64,000 bases of DNA from Streptantibioticus cattleyicolor NRRL 8057 = DSM 46488 (GTDB taxonomy: Bacteria > Actinomycetota > Actinomycetes > Streptomycetales > Streptomycetaceae). Both the position numbers and the translations under genes were made by a program. Each line of letters begins with the position of its first letter. Position 1 is the first letter of the stretch. Shown here one piece after another: positions 36,846 to 45,762 of this stretch. Location of the stretch: NCBI RefSeq assembly GCF_000240165.1, contig NC_017586.1, forward strand, positions 3,906,001 through 3,970,000, written 5' to 3'. The notes beneath the pieces are model-generated. The model had not been told where the DNA came from and ran no database searches. It worked only from the letters and a program-made list of their open reading frames with translations.

Positions 36846-38249
36846 ATGGCTGCCGTCCGTCCGGACCACGCCGATGTGATCGTGGTGGGGCTCGGCCCCG
36901 GCGGGGAGGAGACGGCGGGCCGGCTCGCCGACGCCGGGCTGGAGGTGGTCGGCGTCGAGGAACGCGTGGTGGGCGGCGAGTGCGCGGGCGCGGGCTGTCT
37001 GCCGTCGCGGATCCTGGCGCGGGCGGCCGGACTTCTGGCCGAGGGGCGCCGCATCCCCGGGCACGCCGGGACGGCGATGGTCCACCCCGAGTGGCGGCAG
37101 GCGGCGCGCGCGGTGCGAGCGGCCACCGGCGGGCCGGACGCGGGACCGGCGGCGGACCGGCTGGCCGGGCGCGGGGTGCGGGTGCTGCGCGGCACCGGCT
37201 GCCTGACCGGGCCGGACGAGGTCACGGTGGCCGACGCGGACGGCGCCGAGACGGTGCTGCGGGCCCGGCGGGCGGTGGTGCTGGCGGTCGGCGGCGAGCC
37301 GGTGGTGCCGCCGCTGCCGGGGCTGGCGGCGACCCCGTACTGGACGAGCCGGGAGGCGATGGCGGCGGCCGAGGCGCCGCGTTCCCTGCTGGTGCTCGGG
37401 GCCGGCCCCACCGGGCTCGAAGTCGGCCAGGCGTTCAGCCGGTTCGGCACCGCGGTCACCGTGGTGGAGGCGGCGCCGAGGCTGCTGCCCGCGGAGGAGC
37501 CGGAGGTCCACGAGCTGCTGCTGAAGGCGCTCACCGAGGACGGCCTGGAGGTGCACACCGGGGTGCGGGCGGTCGCGGTGGGCCACACGCCCGGCGCCGG
37601 CTTCACCGTGGACTGCGACCGCGGTGAGCGGCTGACCGCGGAGCGGCTGCTGGTCGCCGTCGGGCGGCGCACCGATCTGGCCCGGCTGGGCGCGATGGCC
37701 CTCGGGGTGGACCCGGACGCGTCCGCGCTGCCGGTGGACGACCGACTGCGGGTGGTCCCGCCGGGTGGCGGGCGGCCGGGGGTGTGGGCGCTGGGCGATG
37801 CCACCGGCAAGGGCTCGTACGCCCATGTCGCCCGGCACCAGGCGGACATCGTGGTGCGCGGCGTGCTGGGCCGGGGCGGTCCGGTGGCCGCCTACCACGC
37901 GGTGCCCCGGGTGACCTTCACCGATCCGCAGATCGGCGCGGTGGGGCTCACCGAGGCCGGGGCGCGCGCCGCGGGGCGTGCGGTCCGTACCGGGTACGCC
38001 GACCGGGCGCGGACCGCCCGCGGCGGCCACGGGGCGGGCGGTGAGGGCTTCGTCAAGGTGGTGGCCGACGTGGGCGCCGGGGCACTGGTCGGGGCGACCA
38101 CGGCGGGTCCGTGCGGGGCGGAGACGCTGGGGGCGCTGGCGGTGGCGGTGCACGCGCGGGTGCCGCTGGAGGTGCTGCGGCAGCAGATGTGGGCGCATCC
38201 GACGGATCAGGAGGCGGTGGGTGAGGCGTTGCGGGGGGTGGAGTGGTGA
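36846..38249 (+). CDS. FAD-dependent pyridine nucleotide-disulfide oxidoreductase
   Basis: The 467-residue protein belongs to the dihydrolipoamide dehydrogenase/mercuric reductase group: FAD motif VIVVGLGPGGEETA (11-24), redox pair GGECAGAGCLPSR (Cys46 and Cys51), NAD motif LLVLGAGPTGLEVGQAFSRF, second FAD motif PGVWALGDATG, and the C-terminal HPTDQE supplying the catalytic His-Glu pair. Unlike canonical lipoamide dehydrogenase the redox segment differs (C-AGAG-C), so the substrate could be a disulfide, a quinone or an unknown thiol. It follows the kinase cluster after 87 bases. ATG 36846 sits after GAGGAGG. Confidence 0.92.
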   Translation: MAAVRPDHADVIVVGLGPGGEETAGRLADAGLEVVGVEERVVGGECAGAGCLPSRILARAAGLLAEGRRIPGHAGTAMVHPEWRQAARAVRAATGGPDAGPAADRLAGRGVRVLRGTGCLTGPDEVTVADADGAETVLRARRAVVLAVGGEPVVPPLPGLAATPYWTSREAMAAAEAPRSLLVLGAGPTGLEVGQAFSRFGTAVTVVEAAPRLLPAEEPEVHELLLKALTEDGLEVHTGVRAVAVGHTPGAGFTVDCDRGERLTAERLLVAVGRRTDLARLGAMALGVDPDASALPVDDRLRVVPPGGGRPGVWALGDATGKGSYAHVARHQADIVVRGVLGRGGPVAAYHAVPRVTFTDPQIGAVGLTEAGARAAGRAVRTGYADRARTARGGHGAGGEGFVKVVADVGAGALVGATTAGPCGAETLGALAVAVHARVPLEVLRQQMWAHPTDQEAVGEALRGVEW

Positions 38250-38318
38250 GCGCGGGGCGCGTTCGGCCGGTCGCGCGCGGGTGTTGGGGGCGTGCGCGCC
38301 GGGGTGCGCGTCATTCGC

Positions 38319-38334
38319 GCCAGTGTTCACTGGC
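38319..38334. promoter_or_regulatory. 16-bp palindromic operator candidate
   Basis: GCCAGTG-TT-CACTGGC is a perfect inverted repeat 76 bases upstream of the aldehyde dehydrogenase start. Its size fits a TetR or GntR-type dimer. No regulator gene lies adjacent. Confidence 0.45.
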
Positions 38335-38396
38335 ACAGTTGTGGACGACCGGTGAAAAGCGGTTACCGCCGGGTATCCAAAAGGGCGTCACCGCCG

Positions 38397-38402
38397 TAAT
38401 CT
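38397..38402 (+). promoter_or_regulatory. candidate -10 box of gabD2
   Basis: TAATCT ends seven bases before ATG 38410. No ribosome binding site is seen, suggesting a leaderless start. No -35 consensus is visible. Confidence 0.4.
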
Positions 38403-38409
38403 CGCGCCC

Positions 38410-40038
38410 ATGACCCAGCCGCAGCAGACGCCGAAGACTACGCCCGCCGCCGGTGAGGTGCCGGGCAACCCCGTCGCACCGGCCGGCAGCCGGCGGGCCG
38501 CCGACGTGGTGACCCCCGCCCTGGTCGCGCGGCTGACCCGCGGGGTGCCCGGCAGCGGCCGTACCGCCAACCACACGCCGTTCACCGGCGAGAAGCTCGC
38601 CGACCTGCCGGAGGCCACCGTCGCGGAGGTCGCCGAGGCGTTCGCCGAGGCCCGGGCGGCCCAGCGGGCCTGGGCCGCGCTGCCGGTCCGCCGCCGAGCC
38701 GAGGTGCTGCTGCGCTTCCACGACCTGGTGCTGCGCCGCCAGTCCGAGGTGCTCGACCTGATCCAGCTGGAGACCGGCAAGGCCCGGCTGCACGCGCACG
38801 AGGAGGTGCAGGCGGTCGCGGTGGCCGCCCGCCACTACGGCCGCAAGGCCCCCGAATACCTGCGCACCAGGCGTCACACCGGCGTCATCCCCACCCTCAC
38901 CAAGGTCACCGAGGCCCGGGTGGCGCGCGGCGTGGTCGGCCAGATCGCGCCGTGGAACTACCCGTTCGAACTCTCCGTCGGCGACGCGCTGCCCGCCTTC
39001 GCGGCCGGCAACGCGGTGGTGATGAAGCCCGACACCGAGACCGCGCTGACCGCGCTGTGGGCCCGCGAACAGCTCATCGAGGCCGGGCTGCCGCCCGCGG
39101 TGTGGCAGGTGGTGCTCGGCGAGGGCCCGGTGGTGGGCCCCGCGGTGGTCGAGCACGCCGACTACGTGTCGTTCACCGGCTCCACCCGCACCGGCCGGGA
39201 CGTCGCCCGGCGGGCCGCCGCCCGCCTGGTGGGGTGCTCCCTCGAACTCGGCGGCAAGAACGCCATGCTGGTGCTGCGCGACGCCGACCTGGACCGGGCC
39301 GCCGAGGGCGCGGTACGGGCCTGCTTCGCCTCCGCCGGGCAGCTGTGCATCTCCATCGAGCGGCTCTACGTCCACTCCTCGGTCGCCGAGCCGTTCCTGG
39401 AGAAGTTCGCCGCCCGCACCCGGGCGCTGCGCCTGGGGTCATGCCTGGCCTACGGCGCCGACATGGGATCGCTCGTCGGCGAGCGGCAGTTGGAGACCGT
39501 CGACCGGCACGTGCGGGAGGCGGTGGACAAGGGCGCCCGGGTGCTGGCCGGCGGCCGTCCCCGCCCCGACGTCGGCCCGCTGTTCTACGAGCCCACCATC
39601 CTCGACGGCGTCGAGCCGCCGATGGCCGTGTGCACCGAGGAGACCTTCGGCCCGGTCGTCTCCGTCTACCGGTTCGACGACGAGGAGCAGGCGGTCGAAC
39701 GCGCCAACGCCACGCCGTACGGCCTCAACTCCAGCGTGTGGACGAAGGACGTCGCCCGGGGCCGCGCCGTCGCCGCCCGGCTGCGCACCGGCACCGTCAA
39801 CGTCAACGAGGGCTACGCCGCCGCCTACGGCAGCGTCAAGGCGCCGATGGGCGGCATGGGCGATTCCGGGCTCGGCCGCCGGCACGGCGCCGAGGGCATC
39901 GTGAAGTACACCGAGGCGCAGACCGTGGCCGTCCAGCGGGTGATGCCGCTCGGCTCGGCGTTCGGCCTGGACGACGAGAAGTACGCGGCCCTGCTCAACC
40001 GGGGCCTGCGGCTGATGAAGACGCTGCGGCTGCGCTGA
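38410..40038 (+). CDS. gabD2: succinate-semialdehyde dehydrogenase (NADP+) family
   Basis: The 542-residue aldehyde dehydrogenase has WNYPFELSVGDALPAFAAGN, VSFTGSTRTGRDVA, the general base Glu279 in LELGGKN and the nucleophile Cys313 in GQLCIS, followed by EETFGPVVSVYRF and GMGDSGLGRRHG. This pattern fits the GabD2-type succinic semialdehyde dehydrogenase of actinobacteria, which feeds succinate to the TCA cycle. An N-terminal extension of some 40 residues is Pro/Thr-rich. The GMC oxidase gene follows after 44 bases, so the two probably share an operon. Substrate preference is inferred from family. Confidence 0.87.
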   Translation: MTQPQQTPKTTPAAGEVPGNPVAPAGSRRAADVVTPALVARLTRGVPGSGRTANHTPFTGEKLADLPEATVAEVAEAFAEARAAQRAWAALPVRRRAEVLLRFHDLVLRRQSEVLDLIQLETGKARLHAHEEVQAVAVAARHYGRKAPEYLRTRRHTGVIPTLTKVTEARVARGVVGQIAPWNYPFELSVGDALPAFAAGNAVVMKPDTETALTALWAREQLIEAGLPPAVWQVVLGEGPVVGPAVVEHADYVSFTGSTRTGRDVARRAAARLVGCSLELGGKNAMLVLRDADLDRAAEGAVRACFASAGQLCISIERLYVHSSVAEPFLEKFAARTRALRLGSCLAYGADMGSLVGERQLETVDRHVREAVDKGARVLAGGRPRPDVGPLFYEPTILDGVEPPMAVCTEETFGPVVSVYRFDDEEQAVERANATPYGLNSSVWTKDVARGRAVAARLRTGTVNVNEGYAAAYGSVKAPMGGMGDSGLGRRHGAEGIVKYTEAQTVAVQRVMPLGSAFGLDDEKYAALLNRGLRLMKTLRLR

Positions 40039-40082
40039 CCGGGCCGCGGCGCCCACCCCACCGAGACGGGAGGAACGTTCGC

Positions 40083-41939
40083 GTGTCCGAGGAACCGCAC
40101 GGGCAGGGGCCGGCCGCCGCCGGCGAGGACCCGAGCCATCAGGCGCGCCCCGACGACGGCCACGACGGGGACGACCGCTACGACTACGACGTGATCGTCG
40201 TCGGCTCCGGGTTCGGCGGGTCGGTCGCCGCGCTGCGGCTGACCGAGAAGGGGTACCGGGTCGGGGTGCTGGAGGCCGGCCGCCGGTTCGCCCGCGGAAC
40301 GCTGCCGAAGAACTCCTGGCGGGTGCGCGACTACCTGTGGGCGCCCGCCCTCGGGCTCTACGGCATCCAGCGGATCCACCTGCTGGGCAACGTCCTGGTG
40401 CTGGCCGGCGCCGGGGTGGGCGGCGGCTCGCTCAACTACGCCAACACCCTCTACGTCCCGCCGGAACCGTTCTTCACCGACCGCCAGTGGGGGGAGATCA
40501 CCGACTGGCGCGAGGAGTTGGCGCCCTACTACGACCAGGCCAGACGGATGCTGGGGGTGCGGCTCAACCCGACGATGACCCCTTCCGACGTCCATCTGAA
40601 GGCGGCGGCCGAGCGGATGGGGGTGGGCGAAACGTTCCATCTGGCGCCGGTCGGGGTCTTCTTCGGCGACGGCGAGGACGCCGACGGCACGGTGACCGCC
40701 CGCCCCGGCGAGGAGGTGCCCGACCCCTACTTCGGCGGCGCGGGACCGGCCCGGCGCGCCTGCGTCCAGTGCGGCGAGTGCATGACCGGCTGCCGCCACG
40801 GCGCCAAGAACACGCTCACCGAGAACTACCTGTACCTCGCCGAGCGGGCCGGCGCCGTCATCCACCCGATGACCACCGTCGTCGGGGTCACCGAGGACGG
40901 CTCCGGCGGCCATCTGGTGGCCACCGTCCCCACCGACCGGCGGCGCGGCACCCGGCCCAGCGTGCTGCGGGCCCGTCAGGTCGTCCTCGCGGCCGGCACC
41001 TACGGCACCCAGACGCTGCTGCACGCCATGCGCGACCGGGGCGACCTGCCGCGCCTGTCGCCCCGGCTCGGCGAGCTGACCCGCACCAACTCCGAGGCGC
41101 TGGTGGGCGCCCAGACCGACGACCGCCGCTACCGCGCGGCGCACGGCGAGCCCCGGGCCGACTTCACCCGGGGCGTCGCCATCACCTCCTCCATCCACCC
41201 CAACGACACCACGCACATCGAGCCGGTCCGCTACGGCAAGGGCTCCAACGCCATGGGCGCGCTCTCCGTGCTCCAGGTCCCGTACGGCGGACGGGCGCCG
41301 CGCTGGGCGCAGTTCCTCGCCCACAGCGCCAAACACCCCTGGCTGGCGCTGCGTTCACTGTCCAACCGGCGCTGGTCGGAACGGACCATCATCGGCCTGG
41401 TGATGCAGACCGCCGACAACTCGCTGACCACGTACCGCCGGCGCAAGGGCCCCGGCAAGGGACTTCTGACGGCACGTCAGGGACATGGGGCGCCCAACCC
41501 CACCCACATACCCGAGGGCGCCGAGGCGGCCCGGGTGCTCGCCGAGGAGATCAACGGCTTCCCCGGCAGCAGCATCGGCGAGATCGCGGACATCCCCATG
41601 ACCGCCCACTTCCTCGGCGGCTGCCCCATCGGCGCCGACCCCGACCACGGCGTCATCGACCCCTACCACCGGCTCCACGGCCACCCCGGCATCCACGTGG
41701 TGGACGGCTCCGCGGTCTCCGCCAACCTCGGCGTCAACCCCTCCCTGACCATCACGGCCCAGGCGGAACGGGCGATGGCGCTGTGGCCCAACAAGGGCGA
41801 CCACGACCCCCGCCCCGCCCAGGGCACCCCCTACCAGCGCGTCGCCCCGGTGACCCCGCGCCGCCCCGCGGTGCCGAAGGAGGCGTTCGCCGCGCTGGTC
41901 CTGCCGGTCCCCAAGGTGCCGGCGCGGCCGGAGGGGTGA
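40083..41939 (+). CDS. GMC-family oxidoreductase (ChoD-like)
   Basis: The 618-residue protein has an acidic N-terminal extension, the FAD motif VIVVGSGFGGSVAALRL (37-53), the GAGVGGGSLNYANTL segment, a Cys cluster CVQCGECMTGC (Cys227, 230, 233, 237) and the C-terminal HFLGGCPIGADP and HVVDGSAVSANLGVNPSL. It corresponds to mycobacterial Rv3409c (ChoD), annotated as cholesterol oxidase; activity on sterols is not established for the Streptomyces member. The Cys spacing resembles a ferredoxin-like site and is typical of this subfamily. GTG 40083 follows GGGAGGAACG. No signal peptide, so it is cytoplasmic. Confidence 0.9.
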   Translation: MSEEPHGQGPAAAGEDPSHQARPDDGHDGDDRYDYDVIVVGSGFGGSVAALRLTEKGYRVGVLEAGRRFARGTLPKNSWRVRDYLWAPALGLYGIQRIHLLGNVLVLAGAGVGGGSLNYANTLYVPPEPFFTDRQWGEITDWREELAPYYDQARRMLGVRLNPTMTPSDVHLKAAAERMGVGETFHLAPVGVFFGDGEDADGTVTARPGEEVPDPYFGGAGPARRACVQCGECMTGCRHGAKNTLTENYLYLAERAGAVIHPMTTVVGVTEDGSGGHLVATVPTDRRRGTRPSVLRARQVVLAAGTYGTQTLLHAMRDRGDLPRLSPRLGELTRTNSEALVGAQTDDRRYRAAHGEPRADFTRGVAITSSIHPNDTTHIEPVRYGKGSNAMGALSVLQVPYGGRAPRWAQFLAHSAKHPWLALRSLSNRRWSERTIIGLVMQTADNSLTTYRRRKGPGKGLLTARQGHGAPNPTHIPEGAEAARVLAEEINGFPGSSIGEIADIPMTAHFLGGCPIGADPDHGVIDPYHRLHGHPGIHVVDGSAVSANLGVNPSLTITAQAERAMALWPNKGDHDPRPAQGTPYQRVAPVTPRRPAVPKEAFAALVLPVPKVPARPEG

Positions 41940-41941
41940 CG

Positions 41942-41976
41942 GTGGTGGCCCCGCCGGTACGGGGCGGGGCCACCAC
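41942..41976. terminator. bidirectional terminator after GMC gene
   Basis: Fourteen-base perfect arms GTGGTGGCCCCGCC and GGCGGGGCCACCAC flank a seven-base loop directly after the GMC stop and before the convergent gene's stop. Confidence 0.85.
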
Positions 41977-41987
41977 CGGCCACCGGC

Positions 41988-42599
41988 TCAGCGGCCCGCG
42001 GTGCGGCCCAGGGTGACGGTGCCGTACGCCTGGCCCACCAGTTGCACCGGCCGGCTGTCCTGGTCGGTGAAGGCCGCGAAGTTCGCCTGCATCTCGCCGG
42101 TGCGCGGAGCGGACGAGGCCGCCTCGACGAACCGCAACTGGTAGGTGTGCAGGTCGCCGGTGGTCATCCCGGCCGGGATGGCGGGCAGCTCCCAGGTGTA
42201 GGCGCCGTCGGTCGCCGGCACCGTCACCCACGTGCCGTTCTCGTACGCCTGCAGGCTCACCGTGGGCATGGTGAACGGGTCCACCGGCGGGCAGAAGTTG
42301 ATCCTGGTGCTCAGGGTGCCGGTGAAGTGGCTGTCGCGGTCGGCCGCCACGGTCAGCGAGAACGCCACCGGACGCGTGGGGGTGAGCGGCGCGGTCGCCG
42401 AGGAGAGCCCGCCGATGGTGTCGGTGACGGTCCCCTCCTGCGCGGAGACCGGCTTCACCGCGGCGTGCGAGCCGGACGACGCGGCCGGGACGGGCGCCGC
42501 GACCGCGGCGGGCACGGCGCAGACCCCGGTGACGACGGCAGCGGCGGCGGCAGCCGCACCCACCAGGCGGATACGGTGACCGGAAGACGAAGACATCAT
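41988..42599 (-). CDS. secreted protein of unknown function
   Basis: The 203-residue product begins MMSSSSGHRIRLVGA followed by an Ala/Val-rich signal peptide with cleavage probably near VAAPVPA. The mature part is beta-rich with FSLTVAADRDSHFTGTLSTR, INFCPPVDPFTMP and VSLQAYENGTWVTVP, a pattern seen in small secreted adhesion-like domains of Streptomyces; a single Cys is present. The start at 42599 or 42596 follows GGGGGG. Its upstream DNA is now interrupted by the IS30-type element 170 bases away, and the next gene beyond the element also encodes a secreted surface protein on the same strand. Confidence 0.82.
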   Translation of the reverse strand: MMSSSSGHRIRLVGAAAAAAAVVTGVCAVPAAVAAPVPAASSGSHAAVKPVSAQEGTVTDTIGGLSSATAPLTPTRPVAFSLTVAADRDSHFTGTLSTRINFCPPVDPFTMPTVSLQAYENGTWVTVPATDGAYTWELPAIPAGMTTGDLHTYQLRFVEAASSAPRTGEMQANFAAFTDQDSRPVQLVGQAYGTVTLGRTAGR

Positions 42600-42769
42600 T
42601 TCCCCCCACGGGATGATCGGCGCAGAAGGCCCGTTGCCGCGCGACTGGTCCATGATCGCCCCGGAACATGCCTCATCCGGTCCCGGAATCGTCACTTCCG
42701 CGCAATAAACGACCGTCTCCATCACGGGCGCGACGGGCGAAGGCCCGCGTCCCCCTCTTCCGTTCTAGT

Positions 42770-42783
42770 GGTCGTCGCAACAC
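42770..42783 (+). repeat. IS30-type left inverted repeat
   Basis: GGTCGTCGCAACAC at the left end, an exact reverse complement of 44036-44049. Confidence 0.9.
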
Positions 42784-42804
42784 CCCAGTTCAGGGGATGC
42801 TGCG

Positions 42805-44022
42805 ATGGACTTCAAGATCCGGGAGATCCGGACGGTGGCTCAGGGGCCCAAGAAGCTGCTGCGTGAGCGGGAGGCATACTCCCAACTCATGCAGCAGGGC
42901 CTGAGCAACAAAGAGGCGTGCCGGATCGTCGGTATCAACGAGAAGACCGGCCGGCGATGGCGGAACGGCCGCAGCGCGGACCGCCGGCAGAAGGCGGCGC
43001 CACCGATCCACGCGGTGGTGCCGCCTTCTGGTCCGTCCCGGTACCTGCGCGAGGACGACCGGATCTACATCGCCGACCGGCTGCGGGAGAAGGCCACGGT
43101 TCGGGCGATCGCGGCCGAGCTGGGCCGCAGCCCGTCGACCGTCAGCCGCGAGATCCGCCGCAACCGGCATCCGGGCAACGGCCAGTACCGACCACACGCA
43201 GCCCAGGCCCGTGCCGATGCCCGCCGGCCCCGCCCCAAGCCGGGGAAGATCAGCCAGAACCCCGAACTGCGGCGCTTCATCCAGGATCGCCTGCATCTAC
43301 GGTGGAGCCCCGAGCAGATCTGCCAGGCTCTGCGGGCACAGTTCCCCCAGCGGCCGGAGATGCACGTGGTCCACGAGACGGTCTACCAGGCCCTCTATGT
43401 CCAGGGCCGGGGAGAGCTGCGCCGCGAGCTGGCCCGCGCCCTGCGGACCGGCCGCGCCCGGCGCAAGCCTCGCCGCCAGGCCCAGCAGCGCCAACCGCGG
43501 TTCTCCACTCCCATGGTGATGATCAGCGAACGGCCCGCCGAGGCGGAAGACCGGGCCGTGCCCGGCCACTGGGAGGGCGACCTCATCATCGGCAAGGACG
43601 GAGCCTCCGCCATCGGCACCCTGGTCGAACGAGCCACCCGCTACGTCATGCTCCTGCACCTGCCCGACGGCCGCAGCGCCGAGCACGTCCGTGACGCCCT
43701 GACTGACACCGTCCAGACGCTGCCCGCCCACCTGGTGCGCTCGCTGACCTGGGACCAAGGCGCGGAGATGGCCGCGCACGGCGCGTTCACCATCGCCACC
43801 GACATCCCGGTCTACTTCTGCGATCCGGCCAGCCCCTGGCAGCGCGGCTCCAACGAGAACACCAACGGCCTGCTGCGGCAGTACTTCCCCAAGGGCACCG
43901 ACCTGTCCGTCCACACCCGCGAGCACCTGGACGCCGTCGCTGCCGAACTCAACGGCCGCCCACGCAAAACGCTCGGCTGGGAAACCCCAGCCGAGCGCCT
44001 GCATAAACTGCTCGCGGCCTGA
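42805..44022 (+). CDS. IS30-family transposase
   Basis: The 405-residue DDE transposase has an N-terminal helix-turn-helix (MQQGLSNKEACRIVGINEKT), a second HTH with VRAIAAELGRSPSTVSREIR characteristic of IS30, WSPEQICQALR and the catalytic core GHWEGDLIIGK (first Asp), LTWDQGAEMA (second Asp) and NENTNGLLRQYFPKG (Glu), ending NGRPRKTLGWETPAE. All catalytic residues are present and the frame is full length, so it should be active. ATG 42805 lies within the element 36 bases from the left end. Confidence 0.96.
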   Translation: MDFKIREIRTVAQGPKKLLREREAYSQLMQQGLSNKEACRIVGINEKTGRRWRNGRSADRRQKAAPPIHAVVPPSGPSRYLREDDRIYIADRLREKATVRAIAAELGRSPSTVSREIRRNRHPGNGQYRPHAAQARADARRPRPKPGKISQNPELRRFIQDRLHLRWSPEQICQALRAQFPQRPEMHVVHETVYQALYVQGRGELRRELARALRTGRARRKPRRQAQQRQPRFSTPMVMISERPAEAEDRAVPGHWEGDLIIGKDGASAIGTLVERATRYVMLLHLPDGRSAEHVRDALTDTVQTLPAHLVRSLTWDQGAEMAAHGAFTIATDIPVYFCDPASPWQRGSNENTNGLLRQYFPKGTDLSVHTREHLDAVAAELNGRPRKTLGWETPAERLHKLLAA

Positions 44023-44035
44023 TCAACACGACCAC

Positions 44036-44049
44036 GTGTTGCGACGACC
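44036..44049 (-). repeat. IS30-type right inverted repeat
   Basis: GTGTTGCGACGACC at the right end, an exact reverse complement of the left repeat. Confidence 0.9.
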
Positions 44050-44102
44050 CCTAGAAACCGCCTTGCGGACGCGGGCCTTCGGGCGCGGGTGTGGCGGGAG
44101 GG

Positions 44103-45164
44103 TCAGGCGGAGGCGCGGCGGGAGCGGCGGCGGACCAGGACGATCGCGGCGGCACCGATCACCACGGCCGCGGCGCCGGCCGCGGCGATCTGCGGCAGCT
44201 GGGAGGGCGAACCGGTCTCGGCGAGCGTGCCGGTGGCCGGCAGCTCCTTGACCCCGCCGGTCTGCGGCCGGATCTTCGCCGGCGGCTTGGCGGTCGGGTT
44301 CGGCCTGGCCTGCCCCGTTCCGCCGGCCGGCTTGCTGCCCGCGGCGAGCACGGTGAAGTCGTACTCGGCGTACGACTGGTGCACGCAGTTCTTCGCGGTG
44401 TCCAGGTAGGCGCCGAAGCCGATCGCCGTGGCGGCCCCGGCCGGCGCCTTGGCGTCGACGGTCACCCGCATCGGGATGTCCACCTTCTTGTGCGCGCCCA
44501 GCGAGGTCTGGCTGAACGCGATGCCGGTGGTGTGCGTCTGCTGCTCGACCGAGAGCCAGGAGTGGCTGCCGGCGTCGAAGAACTGCAGGTGCGTGTGGGT
44601 GAGCAGCCAGTCCTTCTCGTTCTGGCTGGTGGAGAGGTTGTCCACCACGGTGAACCACTTCACCTCGCCCAGCGGGTTGTCGCTGGGGTTGGCGGCGGTG
44701 AGCGTGAAGGCGTGCCAGCCGCTGCCCGCGACGACCTTGCCGGGCAGACCGGTGACGGCGAGCTGGAGCGCGGAGTCCGGGTCCTGCTGGCCGCCGGAGG
44801 CGTCGCACGGGGTCGGGGTGGCCGCGGGGGTGGCCGGCGCGGAGGTGGTGGCCTGGCCGCCGGTGGCCGGACGGCCGTTGCCGGGGGCGGTGCCGTCGCC
44901 GTGGCCGCTGTGCCCGGCGGGGGCTTCCCCGGCGCCGGTGCCCTTGCCGTCGTCCGTGCCGGTGCCGTTGGGGCCGGTGACGGTGGTGGAGGCGGTGGGG
45001 GTCGGGCCGGTGGCGGTGCCGGCGTGCTCGTCGGCGGCGCCGGCGGACGCGGTGGCCGTGGGGGCGGCGGGACCGTCGGCGTAGGCCGCGGCGGCCGTCG
45101 ACAGGGCGACCGGTGCTATGGCAGCGGTCGTCGCGGCCGCGACCAGGGCACGGCGGAGCTTCAT
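44103..45164 (-). CDS. LAETG cell-wall-anchored surface protein (sortase E substrate)
   Basis: The 353-residue protein has a signal peptide (LVAAATTAAIAPVALSTAAA), a long Thr/Pro/Gly-rich stalk (residues 30-125), a beta-sandwich domain (about 130-275, with VTGLPGKVVAGSGWHAF and KKVDIPMRVTVDA), a second linker and a C-terminal sorting signal: LAETG at 314-318, a hydrophobic helix and RRRSRRASA. LAXTG is the recognition motif of class E sortases in Streptomyces, so it should be covalently linked to peptidoglycan. The IS30-type element lies 52 bases downstream of its stop. Specific function unknown. Confidence 0.9.
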   Translation of the reverse strand: MKLRRALVAAATTAAIAPVALSTAAAAYADGPAAPTATASAGAADEHAGTATGPTPTASTTVTGPNGTGTDDGKGTGAGEAPAGHSGHGDGTAPGNGRPATGGQATTSAPATPAATPTPCDASGGQQDPDSALQLAVTGLPGKVVAGSGWHAFTLTAANPSDNPLGEVKWFTVVDNLSTSQNEKDWLLTHTHLQFFDAGSHSWLSVEQQTHTTGIAFSQTSLGAHKKVDIPMRVTVDAKAPAGAATAIGFGAYLDTAKNCVHQSYAEYDFTVLAAGSKPAGGTGQARPNPTAKPPAKIRPQTGGVKELPATGTLAETGSPSQLPQIAAAGAAAVVIGAAAIVLVRRRSRRASA

Positions 45165-45762
45165 GGTGACCTCTTCAGGGTCGAGACCTGGTCAGGTCTG
45201 AGAAGGGGGGGCGGCCGTCGCGGTGGGGGGCGCGCGGTGCGGCGCGCTGATCGTAGAGCCCGCGGCCGATGGCGCGCCGACCGGTGCCCGGCGACGGGGG
45301 GCGCAGAACGCGCGAACCGGGCAGTTGCCCAGGCGCCGCCGGTAACTTACGTGAAGAAGATCACAGACCCGGCCGCTCTCACTCGATCGAGGGGCGGACG
45401 GCCGCGCGGGCCGTGCCGGGTGGGTAGGGTCGTGCGTACGACGCTCGCAGAGCGGCCGGCCCCGGGCGTCCCCGGGACCGACCGCCTCTTTACTGTCGCG
45501 GCCGGACCGCTGTCCCCTGCTGTCCGGCCACTGTCACCGGGGCGAGGTCCCACGACGTGCAACCCAGGCACGCCTCATCGCCCCGGTGTCTCCACCTAGC
45601 TGCGCCTAGGTGGTCTCCACGCGTGGATCGATCCCTACTTGCAATCCCGACCGTGCCTGGCTGGAACGGACACCTGGCCCAACGAACACCGCGCGCGACG
45701 GGTCACGCGCCGTACGGGTGATGTCGGCCCCGGCGGGCCGACGGCACCCGCCGCGGGGAACC
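45165..45762. other. 598-bp gap with two adjacent palindromes
   Basis: It holds no convincing gene. The left part should contain the promoter of the LAETG gene. Two palindromes lie at 45592-45627 (listed). The remainder up to the chorismate mutase stop is GC-rich without clear structure. Confidence 0.55.
45592..45627. repeat. pair of palindromes
   Basis: CCACCTAG-ctgcgc-CTAGGTGG (45592-45613) is followed within two bases by the perfect 12-mer TCCACGCGTGGA (45616-45627). Both are preceded by the same TCTCCAC/TCTCCAC context, so they also form a short direct repeat. They could be operators or the end of a transcript. Confidence 0.6.

Larger units (their letters stand above)
42769..44050. mobile_element. 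IS30-family insertion sequence, ~1.28 kb, intact
   Basis: Terminal inverted repeats GGTCGTCGCAACAC (42770-42783) and its complement (44036-44049) bound a single transposase gene. CTAG occurs immediately outside both ends (42765-42768 and 44051-44054), consistent with a 4-bp target duplication of a palindromic site; the joined target would read TTCTAGAA. The perfect ends and intact gene suggest a recent, probably still mobile insertion. Confidence 0.9.

Noticed and set aside
34017-38336. Very long open frame on the minus strand opposite the kinase and oxidoreductase genes
   Set aside because: It is the complement of strong coding sequence, has no family motifs and its amino acid composition (His/Arg/Gly/Pro) is typical of a shadow frame.
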